Source: Bin34 sp963422415 (lineage in GTDB: Bacteria > Chloroflexota > Anaerolineae > Caldilineales > Caldilineaceae). Taken from it: a stretch of 64,000 nucleotides of DNA. The number at the start of each line of letters is the position of its first letter. Within the stretch, counting starts at the first letter, position 1. The position numbers and the translations under genes were made by a program. Of this stretch, positions 26,624 through 34,758 are shown in pieces. A model generated the notes under the pieces. That model was not told the origin of the DNA. It did no database searches and saw only the letters and a program-made list of their open reading frames with translations. The stretch is taken from the NCBI GenBank assembly GCA_963422415.1, contig OY729430.1, forward strand, positions 620,001 through 684,000, in the 5' to 3' direction.

Positions 26624-28018
26624 TCAATTGGCCCGGCCAATGGCGTCGGTCCAGTCCGGTCTGTGAAAGCGCTTGAGCTCCCCGGCGGCATCAGTCAGAA
26701 TGCGACGGCGGGCCAAGGCGATGCGATCGGGCACCCGCGCAGCGATGTTGACCATGCAGTCCGGGTCGGCCTCCCGATCAAAGACCCGCGGTTCGGTGAA
26801 TTCCAAGGTGCTGAAAAACCACGTGTGGGCATCCTTGTACCATACCGAGTCTCCATAGCGACAGGTCAGATACTCCCGTGTCTTGAAATGGCCGTCTCCG
26901 CGGACCAGAGCCAAGAGATCCTGGCCGTCCAGCGGCCCTTGGGGCACGACGCCACTGGCCGCCATCACGGTCGCCGGCACGTCTACGGTATACACCAGTT
27001 CGGATCGCCGCTGCCCACGGCCCAGCCCTTGTGGGTGACGCACCATGAGCGGAATGTCCATTGTACCCGGATACATGTAGCTGGCAGGCTTGCCCACGAC
27101 CTGCTCCACGTTGTCCGCGAAGTTGGTGCCGTGGTCGGACAGGAAGATCACCAGTGTGTTGTTCCGCAGCCCCACCTCGTCCAATGTGTCCAGCAATCTC
27201 CCGAACCAGGTGTCCACCAAGGTCACCAGCCCCGCGTAGTTGGCCTTGAGGCTTTCCAAGCCCGCGGCCAATTCCGGGCTGTCATCCAGCATGGGGCCGT
27301 AGGGCAGAGTGATCCAGATCGGTTCCCGCAGGGTGCGATCCCGGTAGAGATCGAAGTAATGGAGCGGAGCCTCCCAGGTCTCATGCGGAGCAAAGCTGTC
27401 CACGTATAGGTAGAAAGGCTCGTTCCGTCGGTTCTCCTGCAGGAAGCGCATGGCACTGCGAAACGTGCGGGCCGTATGCCATTCCTCCTCCACCTGTCCC
27501 GGCTGGACATTGACCAAATGGGCCTTGATGTGCTCCTTGTTGCCCCTGTACCGTGACAACAGAGCCGGATCCGCCGCCGCCGTGGCTCGATAGCGATCTT
27601 CCGCCTGTCCCCGAATAAATTCCCATTGCCGGAATCCCCGCGTGAAGTTCATGCCCGGCACCATGTAGTGCGGCACATCCGAATAGAAACCGGTGTGGTA
27701 GCCGGCATGGGCCAGTGCTTCGGCCACCGTGGCCTCGTGGGCGTCCATGGGTTGCCAGCCGGGGAGATAGACATTGTCCCAAGGAACCGGCCTGTATTCC
27801 CGAAAGGGATAGGCCCGCCGTCCAGAGTGCAGGGTACGCCGCGTGGGAATGGTCGGCAAAACCTCCGGATGGGCTTGCTCAAAGAGCAGGCTTTCGGCGG
27901 CAAAGCGCGCCAGATTGGGGGTGTGAATCCAGCTGTTGCCGTAGGGGGCCAAATAGCGGGTACGCAGCGTATCGGCCACCACCACCACGATATTCGGAGA
28001 GACGGGAGTGGTATCCAT
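26624..28018 (-). CDS. Sulfatase-fold hydrolase with threonine at the catalytic position
   Basis: A 464-aa alkaline-phosphatase-superfamily enzyme. Metal ligands are visible in NIVVVVADTLR (Asp16) and FLSDHGTNFADN. At the place where sulfatases have Cys or Ser of the C/S-x-P-x-R formylglycine motif, it reads T56-I-P-T-R60. No formylglycine can therefore form; related members with Thr act as phosphodiesterases or transferases. No signal peptide is seen, suggesting a cytoplasmic location. GGAG nine bases before the ATG supports the start. The DoxX gene lies 37 bp upstream on the same strand, so they probably form an operon. Superfamily certain, substrate unknown. Confidence 0.85.
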   Translation of the reverse strand: MDTTPVSPNIVVVVADTLRTRYLAPYGNSWIHTPNLARFAAESLLFEQAHPEVLPTIPTRRTLHSGRRAYPFREYRPVPWDNVYLPGWQPMDAHEATVAEALAHAGYHTGFYSDVPHYMVPGMNFTRGFRQWEFIRGQAEDRYRATAAADPALLSRYRGNKEHIKAHLVNVQPGQVEEEWHTARTFRSAMRFLQENRRNEPFYLYVDSFAPHETWEAPLHYFDLYRDRTLREPIWITLPYGPMLDDSPELAAGLESLKANYAGLVTLVDTWFGRLLDTLDEVGLRNNTLVIFLSDHGTNFADNVEQVVGKPASYMYPGTMDIPLMVRHPQGLGRGQRRSELVYTVDVPATVMAASGVVPQGPLDGQDLLALVRGDGHFKTREYLTCRYGDSVWYKDAHTWFFSTLEFTEPRVFDREADPDCMVNIAARVPDRIALARRRILTDAAGELKRFHRPDWTDAIGRAN

Positions 28019-28055
28019 GGCAGGTGTTTCTCCGAGATGCGGGAAAACCCTCGAG

Positions 28056-28478
28056 TTACGCGCGCCCCAGCAGAACCAGGATCTGATCCTTGCGGGAACC
28101 GATCACGAGCAAGGCCGCCACCAGAATGAATGCGTTGATGACCAGAGGAACGAATCCCTGCGTCTGGAAATTGATCAGATTGACCCCGGCGGCACCCAGC
28201 ATGGTGGCCGCCGCGAGCAGGCCGCCCAGGACACGCGTCTGGTAGTGCAGCACCAACAGACCGGCACCCAGTTCAATCACGCCGGTCACGGTCATAAACC
28301 AGAGCGGCAGCTTGAACACCTCCACCCACTGGGTCACCGCATCCGGTCCGCCCGGCAAGCCACCGGGCAGGAGCTTGGGCAGAGCCCCCATTACCAACAT
28401 GGAAAGACACACGATCACTATGGAGGAATAAAGCCGGACGCGTATCGCCATGCTTCTGAAATTGGTGGCCTCGGCCAT
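28056..28478 (-). CDS. DoxX-like integral membrane protein
   Basis: A 140-aa protein with four predicted membrane helices (cores about 19-36, 56-75, 83-100 and 108-127) and the small, Gly-rich helices of the DoxX/SURF4 group. Members are linked to redox partners or quinone-related functions but are poorly defined. It is the first gene of a two-gene unit with the sulfatase-fold enzyme and diverges from the cyclic-nucleotide-binding protein gene. Confidence 0.75.
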   Translation of the reverse strand: MAEATNFRSMAIRVRLYSSIVIVCLSMLVMGALPKLLPGGLPGGPDAVTQWVEVFKLPLWFMTVTGVIELGAGLLVLHYQTRVLGGLLAAATMLGAAGVNLINFQTQGFVPLVINAFILVAALLVIGSRKDQILVLLGRA

Positions 28479-28681
28479 GTCTACTCTACCTTCCCTGTCA
28501 GAATGTTATGTATGGTACGGACCCATTCTAATTCTAACCGGTCTTGCAGATTGTCCGTTTCACACGCGGCTGTCGGTGGCCTGCAGAGAAAAGCCTTGGG
28601 AAAATAGAGTACAATCTCTCATAGCCGTGGGACCAAGTCCTGCAATTCGAGTTTTGCTGTCGAGCCCTTCATCCACGCATC

Positions 28682-30661
28682 ATGGACAAGATCGTCTCCT
28701 ACCTAAAAGAAGGCTTTCCTAACCTGAATGTCGAGGACTTAGAGTTGTTGGCTCAGCACCTGACGGTCAAGACAATCCCGCAATATCAGACCTTGTACCG
28801 CAAGGCAGATGCCAGCAAAGCCTTTTATGTCATCAAGTCGGGGCGCATTTCCTTGATCGACGAGGACGCCCGTCCTCTCTTCACCATGTCGGCTGGCAAC
28901 ATTTTGGGCGAGAACGATTTCTTTCGGGGCAATTCCTACGCTCTGACCTCCCGGGCGGAAAGCGAAACCACCTGCTGGGAGATGACTTCCGAGGCTTTTC
29001 AGGAGGTCCTGCAGGCCCGTCCAGACATAGGCGTGCAGATTGCGAACGAGCCGGTGGTCCAGATGGTGCCGTACCTGCAAGAGAAACTGGCCCAAGTGTC
29101 GGCGCTGGCCAGTGTTTCCACCGAGGTGCTGGCCGACATGGCCCGCCTGTTCAAGGCACAGATGCTGCTGACGGGAGACTACCTTTACAATCAGGGCGAT
29201 GCCGCTCAAGGCCTGTTCCTAGTGGAAAGGGGTCAGTTAGTACGTCTGCAGGGCGTGAACGTACCGAGCGGCACGATCACCCCGGGCACTTTGCTGGGAG
29301 TGGATCAGCTGTCTACCGACAGTACGTACGATCACAGTGTCATGGCACAGGACCAAGTGCTGTACTGGGCTCTGTCTCGGCGTGACTTTCAGCGTCTGAA
29401 CACCGCTCACCCCATTCTGCTGCGGGCCCTGTCCCGCGCCCAGGACCGTGATCTGCCTCCCTTGCAGCCCCCCGATCCTCACATCGTGGAGCTGCTGGGA
29501 CAAGTCCCGACGCTAGCCCCGCTGGGCCGCGACATCTGGGAAGGCATGGCCGCTCGTTCCATAGGCCGTACGGTCGAGGAAGGGGCAACGGTATATCGTA
29601 TGGGCGACCCCGGCAATGCCTTCTTCCTAGTACTGTCGGGGGAGATCGAACTGACCACGGTCTCGGCGACAGGCGTGAACCAGGAATTGGACCGGGTGAC
29701 CGCAGGGGGAGTCTTCGGACTGGAAAGCCTGCTGCAAGGCACGCCGCGCACCAAACAGGCGGCGGCGACCCAAGACACCAGTCTTCGCCTCGTTTCCCGG
29801 GACGAACTGCAGAAGCTGGGACAAATCAAGCCCGTGGTCACACAGTGGCTGGCCGCGGGCCTGCAAACCGAGGACACGGCCGGTGGGCCCGCGGCGCAGC
29901 CAATCGCGGAACTAGGCGACCTGTCAATGTTCAACATCTTCACGGGTCTGACCGGCGCGGAACTGGCCCGGTTTCCGCAAGAGTTTGACGTGGCCACCTT
30001 CTATCCGCAAGAACATATCTATCAAGCCGGTGACATGCTGGATCGCTTGTATCTGCTGCAGAAAGGCTCGGTCATGCTGACTCCGAACGACCAGACCGTG
30101 CCCCATTATCTCCAGCCGGGATCCGTGTTGGACCTTTTCGCCTTGATGTCCCAAACCCCTTGCCGGGAGACGGCGTCCGCCTCCACCGACGTACGCCTGA
30201 TCACGCTGCCCTCTAGGGCCCTTATGCGCTTGATAGCCGAGATCCCACGTTTCCAAAGCAATTTGTGGCAAGTCGCCAACACGAACGCGGCCCGCGCCGC
30301 GCCCGATCCAGGCCTGAGGCAGTCTCCCGTGTTCCCGGCCCCCTCGACCGCGGAACCCGTGAACCCGTACCGCCAGACTCCCGTCCCCGCAGAGGAGATG
30401 ACGGCCTACGCACCGCCCCAACCCACCGCGGCAAAGCCGTCCTCGGCCGTGCCGCAACCCCAGATTCAGGCCGCGCCGTTTCTGCCCATGGATCCCTTTG
30501 CCGACGCCACGGGCGACAACCAGCGCGAAGGGATGCCTCCTCTTTCCCTAGGCGGCATCTTGCGTGTGGCCCTGATCCTGCTTGGCATCGTCTGGCTGGC
30601 GATTTCCCTCTTTTTCTTTGCCGACTCGCCCGGACAGTGGCTGGAAGTCTTCATCCCATAG
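28682..30661 (+). CDS. Membrane-anchored protein with four tandem cyclic-nucleotide-binding folds
   Basis: A 659-aa protein with four CNB-type beta-barrels at about residues 28-110, 155-240, 295-380 and 433-515, each recognisable by a G-D-A/P...F(Y/F)-V/L--G pattern and a later G--LG/FG segment. The phosphate-binding cassette arginine of true cAMP receptors is not evident (for example GENDFFRGNSYALTSRA in the first), so ligand binding is doubtful. A Pro/Ala-rich linker (about 540-620) leads to one C-terminal membrane helix (LALILLGIVWLAISLFF type) and a short tail. There is no DNA-binding domain, kinase or channel. It could be a tail-anchored scaffold or signal sensor on the inner face of the membrane. 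Confidence 0.8.
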   Translation: MDKIVSYLKEGFPNLNVEDLELLAQHLTVKTIPQYQTLYRKADASKAFYVIKSGRISLIDEDARPLFTMSAGNILGENDFFRGNSYALTSRAESETTCWEMTSEAFQEVLQARPDIGVQIANEPVVQMVPYLQEKLAQVSALASVSTEVLADMARLFKAQMLLTGDYLYNQGDAAQGLFLVERGQLVRLQGVNVPSGTITPGTLLGVDQLSTDSTYDHSVMAQDQVLYWALSRRDFQRLNTAHPILLRALSRAQDRDLPPLQPPDPHIVELLGQVPTLAPLGRDIWEGMAARSIGRTVEEGATVYRMGDPGNAFFLVLSGEIELTTVSATGVNQELDRVTAGGVFGLESLLQGTPRTKQAAATQDTSLRLVSRDELQKLGQIKPVVTQWLAAGLQTEDTAGGPAAQPIAELGDLSMFNIFTGLTGAELARFPQEFDVATFYPQEHIYQAGDMLDRLYLLQKGSVMLTPNDQTVPHYLQPGSVLDLFALMSQTPCRETASASTDVRLITLPSRALMRLIAEIPRFQSNLWQVANTNAARAAPDPGLRQSPVFPAPSTAEPVNPYRQTPVPAEEMTAYAPPQPTAAKPSSAVPQPQIQAAPFLPMDPFADATGDNQREGMPPLSLGGILRVALILLGIVWLAISLFFFADSPGQWLEVFIP

Positions 30662-30702
30662 CAGGGATGGGCACCGCGGATCTGGGTCTGCGCCCATTCC
30701 CG

Positions 30703-30999
30703 TCAGATGATTTCTCGGACCAGCTTGACTTCTAGGTTCGTGACTATTTCCTTGAATTCGGACAAGGCGTCCTGCCAGCGTTCGGAACGCAGCAGATCCC
30801 GCAAGGTCTCCAGACTTTCCACCACGATGCCGCCCAGAAACTGGGGTCGGTCACCCCACAGGGTCCACCAGACTTCGCCCACGTAGAGACGATCCAAATC
30901 GTCGAAGAACGGGGCGATGTGCTGGCTAAAGTACCGCTGGCTGGCCCCTTCACGGCCATCCAGTTCGTCAAAAGTGATAATCAGGCGATAGGGACTCAT
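30703..30999 (-). CDS. Small conserved-looking protein of unknown function
   Basis: A protein of about 98 aa with alternating beta and alpha character (YRLIITFDELDG, then FFDDLDRLYVGEVWW, then an amphipathic helix LRDLLRSERWQDALSEF), suggesting a ferredoxin-like or dimeric alpha/beta-barrel fold. No family is recognised. Its start overlaps the end of the upstream MFS gene by about 30 bp; the ATG at 30999 has AAGG seven bases before it, and an ATG at 31005 is the alternative. The overlap makes co-translation with the transporter likely. Confidence 0.6.
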   Translation of the reverse strand: MSPYRLIITFDELDGREGASQRYFSQHIAPFFDDLDRLYVGEVWWTLWGDRPQFLGGIVVESLETLRDLLRSERWQDALSEFKEIVTNLEVKLVREII

Positions 31000-32326
31000 C
31001 TCCATACCTTGTCTCTTGGCTATTCTGCAACGGGCGCATCCGCAAGGCGGCTCGTGCCCGGAAGTCCTCCACCCGCAGCGTACGCAGCAGGATCAGGGCC
31101 GCCCATAGTCCGATGGTTTCCAGCAGGAATACGGCGGCGTACCCCCACCACGCGTCCTGGGCCAGCGCACCTAGCGCCTCTCCCAAGGAGACGGGCAGCA
31201 CAATCAAGGCCTGACCCATGAAATTGGCTGCGCTCCAAGTGCCAATGTACAGTGCACGCGCCTGGGGTATGGTCATGCGCAACATCAACACCAGATTGCT
31301 CTGGGTCACGAACCCGGATCCAATGCCGAGCAAAATCACAGACCCGACAAAGATCGGCACGTGTTGCACGAAACCTGCTCCGCAGATTAACACAAAAGCC
31401 CCGGTAGCCATCCATGTTCCCAAGATTGCCACGCGCCTTTCGCCCCAGCGCCGCACCAGCAGAATGGAGATCAGCATCGTGATCAGGAAGCCCGCGCCCC
31501 AGTAGGAAATCAGTCGGGAGGTGGCGGCCACACTCATGCCCATCGCCTCGGCCCCGTATGGTTCCAGCAGAATGTCTTGGGTGTGTATGCTGATCAGAAT
31601 GATCAGCAGATAGACGAAGAAGCGCAGAGCCGCCGGATTCTGCGTCAGAATCTGGAAAGAGTTCAGATCGGCCCGCGGCGCCGGGGGCGGCAGAGACGAG
31701 GAAGCCGGACTTTCGATGTGCCAGGCCCCGACCAGAATGGCCCCCCAGGCCACCAGTGCGACCATGCCAAAGGAGATCGTCACCTGGGTGGGAGAATAGA
31801 CCTGCAGCCGCTGCGCTAGGAATAGGCCGGCGGCGATGCTGGCCCCAATCATGCAGGTGAACATGATGCCGACGGTACGGTTGCGCTGTTCGCGATCCTC
31901 TTGATCGGAGAGCAGCGCCAAGTAACTGACCGAAGCCACGTTGATGCCCACACCCCACAGGATGAAAGTGCCCCCCGTAGCCACCAGTCCCCACACCGGA
32001 CTGCCGGGGATGAGAAACGCCGCCGGCGCTGTCAGGGCGCATCCGCCCGCGGCCAGCGTCCCACCCAGCAGAATCCAGCCCGTACGTCGCCCGCCGGTCT
32101 GCACCTGACGGTCCATCACGCCGCCCAGCCAGATCTGCAGCGGAGCCAGCCAGTAAGGCAGGGTTACCAGGAAGGACACCAGCGTGCTGGAAAGTTGCAT
32201 CTCCGCAATCATGATCCGGTTCAGGGCGCTGGTCACCGGCACCACTGTCAGAGCAGTGCCCACGTGCAGCAGCACAAAGCGAATCGACATCCACCAGCGG
32301 GGCAGCGGGTGGCGATACGGAGACAT
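30968..32326 (-). CDS. MFS transporter of the PucC/BCD family
   Basis: A 452-aa, 12-helix major facilitator. The segment ALNRIMIAEMQLSSTLVSFLV and the following LPYWLAPLQIWLGG-MD closely follow the first helices of the PucC/LhaA (bacteriochlorophyll delivery) family. Known members help assemble light-harvesting complexes, but relatives occur in non-phototrophs. No photosynthesis genes are in the window, so the cargo here is unknown. The ATG at 32326 follows the stop of the AI-2E/HAD gene by two bases, indicating coupling. Confidence 0.8.
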   Translation of the reverse strand: MSPYRHPLPRWWMSIRFVLLHVGTALTVVPVTSALNRIMIAEMQLSSTLVSFLVTLPYWLAPLQIWLGGVMDRQVQTGGRRTGWILLGGTLAAGGCALTAPAAFLIPGSPVWGLVATGGTFILWGVGINVASVSYLALLSDQEDREQRNRTVGIMFTCMIGASIAAGLFLAQRLQVYSPTQVTISFGMVALVAWGAILVGAWHIESPASSSLPPPAPRADLNSFQILTQNPAALRFFVYLLIILISIHTQDILLEPYGAEAMGMSVAATSRLISYWGAGFLITMLISILLVRRWGERRVAILGTWMATGAFVLICGAGFVQHVPIFVGSVILLGIGSGFVTQSNLVLMLRMTIPQARALYIGTWSAANFMGQALIVLPVSLGEALGALAQDAWWGYAAVFLLETIGLWAALILLRTLRVEDFRARAALRMRPLQNSQETRYGDESLSPDYHF

Positions 32327-32328
32327 GA

Positions 32329-34128
32329 TCAATCCAGTTTTTCAACCAGCTCAGACAGGTTTTGCAGCAACAGATTCTCCACCTGCAAACTGGCGGGAGA
32401 ATGGGTTTCCTGCACTACCGCGGCCGTTTGCATGCCTTCCAGACGGCCCGGCCGCAGATTCACCTCCGAACAGCCCACCAACAGGATGTGATGGGCGGGA
32501 CAGGCAAAACACTGCAGGATCCGGCGCACGGCATCCCGCTGCGGCGGGAGACGGTGCAGATCCTCTCGCGTGACCACCGCGTTGAAGACATCCGCGGGCA
32601 GACCCGCGGCCCGAAGATGGGCTTGCAGCACATGCCGGGATCGAATCGTGATCAGGCCCAACTGGTAGTCCCGTCGCTGGAACCACTGCAACACGGCGAC
32701 CGTGTCCTCCCGCAACTGCAGATCCACCGGTGTCGCCAGGCCCAGCCAAGGATGCAGCAGTCGCTGCAGGCGGCTGTCGTCCATGCGCAACCGCAGCAGC
32801 AGGTTATAGAGCCGGCCGGCAAAGCCTTCCAAGCTCCCCAACAGCTGCCAGAGGACTTGCCGCCGATGTTCCTGCGACCATCGCTGTCCGCGCAAGAGCC
32901 AGTTGAGCGCGCCCAGCAGTCTGCGCAGGAGACGCTCGTTGAAACAGGTCAAAGTCCCATCCAGAATGAATACCACGGCCTCCACCTGGACTTCCTGCAG
33001 CCGCCGCCAGGCGATATTGGGATCTGCGGGCTCCTCGGTAATGCGCGGCACTCCTGGCCGATCCCACAGCTTGTTCCACACGTAGCGGACAACCACCACG
33101 ATGCTGGCAAAGGTGGGTGCTGCCAACAACACGCCGATCACCCCGAATTTCAGCGCGGCCAGGACGATGACCGCGAAGGTCACGCCCGGATGCAAGTGCA
33201 CCCGCCGTCCGATGAAGCGGGGAATGAAGTACACGCTTTCCACCTGGCCAATCACCCCGTACAGCAGAGCCACCAGGCCCGCAAACCACAGGTGGCTGAT
33301 GGGCAGCCGGAAGGACCCGGAAATGAGAGCTACGCTCACCCCGATGACGCCGCTGATGATGGGGCCGACAATCGGCAGGAACTCCATCGTGCCCGCGATG
33401 ATGGCCAAGGCCCGGGCATTGGGCAATCCCACGATCAACATCACGATAAAGACCGTGCCGCCCACCACAAGCCCCAACAGTACCTGTCCGCGCAGAAAAG
33501 CGCTCCAGATCCGGTTCAGCTCTTCCATCAGCTCCTTCATTTCGGACAGGTAGGGCTCCGGGATGGTGTTGGCCAGCACCGCCTTCAGTCGATTCCAGTC
33601 CTTCAGGGTCCAGAAACTCAGTACCAAGACATAAATGAAGCTCAGCAGGCCCGAAGTCAAGCCCCCGACATAGGAGGTAAACCGCGTCAGGCCGTTGATC
33701 ACCACCGTCCGCAGCTCTTGGTTGAACTGACCCACCAGATCCACGTCGGCCAGCTCCACTCGCCCAATCACCGGCAACGTCACATTCTGCAGAAAGGGCA
33801 GCGAGGATTGATCCAGGCTTTGCACCAGCGTTTCCAGATCCTTCTGAATGTCGAACAGGAAGTCCTGCAATCCCGGACCCAGCACCAACCACAGCAGGGC
33901 CAGCAGCCCAATCAGCAACACATAGACGATGACCACGGCCAGGCCCCGCGGCAGGTCCCGGTTTTCCAGCCCGTTGATGGGGATGTTGAGAATGAAGACC
34001 ACAAGTCCCGCCACCACGGTAGGGGCGATCATCTCACGAAAGATCACCAAGGATCCCAAAGCCAGAAGACCCAGGAGGGAGCCTATCGTAATCTTGGCTG
34101 CGGGAGGCCAATAGGAGCCGGGGACCAT
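32329..34128 (-). CDS. AI-2E-family transporter fused to a degenerate HAD domain
   Basis: A 599-aa fusion. Residues 1 to about 355 form the eight-helix AI-2E/PerM/YdiK-type membrane domain, with the long extracytoplasmic helical region after helix 3 and the FLPIVGPIISG-type segment. The last 215 residues are a HAD fold: motif I reads VVFILDGTL near residue 387, with Ile where the nucleophilic Asp belongs, and motif IV reads VGCSEVN rather than GDSxxD. The HAD part therefore should not hydrolyse phosphate and may be a regulatory or binding module. The ATG at 34128, just after lepB and with CTGAAGG upstream, is preferred to a TTG at 34170. It is coupled to the PucC-like gene. Confidence 0.85.
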   Translation of the reverse strand: MVPGSYWPPAAKITIGSLLGLLALGSLVIFREMIAPTVVAGLVVFILNIPINGLENRDLPRGLAVVIVYVLLIGLLALLWLVLGPGLQDFLFDIQKDLETLVQSLDQSSLPFLQNVTLPVIGRVELADVDLVGQFNQELRTVVINGLTRFTSYVGGLTSGLLSFIYVLVLSFWTLKDWNRLKAVLANTIPEPYLSEMKELMEELNRIWSAFLRGQVLLGLVVGGTVFIVMLIVGLPNARALAIIAGTMEFLPIVGPIISGVIGVSVALISGSFRLPISHLWFAGLVALLYGVIGQVESVYFIPRFIGRRVHLHPGVTFAVIVLAALKFGVIGVLLAAPTFASIVVVVRYVWNKLWDRPGVPRITEEPADPNIAWRRLQEVQVEAVVFILDGTLTCFNERLLRRLLGALNWLLRGQRWSQEHRRQVLWQLLGSLEGFAGRLYNLLLRLRMDDSRLQRLLHPWLGLATPVDLQLREDTVAVLQWFQRRDYQLGLITIRSRHVLQAHLRAAGLPADVFNAVVTREDLHRLPPQRDAVRRILQCFACPAHHILLVGCSEVNLRPGRLEGMQTAAVVQETHSPASLQVENLLLQNLSELVEKLD

Positions 34129-34133
34129 GGCCT

Positions 34134-34730
34134 TCAGTTCGGAAAGTATTGGAACTCGGGCAGGGGCCAATACCGCAACCAGGCCCGGCCGACGATATCC
34201 GTTTGGTTCACCGGGCCGAATTGGCGACTGTCTCGGCTATTGGAGCGGTTGTCTCCCATCACAAAGAACTCGGTCGGCCCCAAGACAAAAGGAGCCGCGT
34301 TGTCGCGGTAGGTCACTGTCACATAGGGCTCCGCCAATGGCTTCCCATTGATCAGCACGATACCGTCCTGTACCTCCACAGTCTCGCCAGGCTCGCCCAC
34401 CACGCGCTTGATCAGGTTGGCTCTGCCCTCCTCGACTTCCAACACCACCATCTGGCCGCGATGCGGGGACCGAAAGCGGTAGGTCACTTTCTCCACTACC
34501 AGCCGCTGTCGCGGCTGCAGCTGAGGCTCCATGCTCTGTCCAAATACCACTGTGGTTTCCGCCACAAACTGATGTATGACGAAAGCCAGCAGCGCCGCGG
34601 GCACGATGATAGTCACCATTTCCCAGAAGAGCGGCTTGAGCAACTCCAGAGGCGGCACATCCTCTATCGGTTGTTCCGGTTGTTCTACCGTGTCCGAACG
34701 CAGGGGCTTATCGGCAGAGGGCTGATTCAT
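34134..34730 (-). CDS. lepB: Signal peptidase I
   Basis: A 198-aa membrane-bound serine protease that cleaves Sec signal peptides. One N-terminal membrane helix spans about 37-55. Ser66 in GQSMEPQ and Lys108 in LIKRVVG form the catalytic dyad, and the conserved GDNRSNSRDSR box follows. An acidic, Pro-rich N-terminal tail of about 30 residues precedes the helix. It lies 28 bp after the Sat-CysC gene and 5 bp before the AI-2E/HAD gene in the minus-strand run. Confidence 0.95.
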   Translation of the reverse strand: MNQPSADKPLRSDTVEQPEQPIEDVPPLELLKPLFWEMVTIIVPAALLAFVIHQFVAETTVVFGQSMEPQLQPRQRLVVEKVTYRFRSPHRGQMVVLEVEEGRANLIKRVVGEPGETVEVQDGIVLINGKPLAEPYVTVTYRDNAAPFVLGPTEFFVMGDNRSNSRDSRQFGPVNQTDIVGRAWLRYWPLPEFQYFPN

Positions 34731-34758
34731 GAGTTTCCGTTGGCCCGCAGGTCAGACT

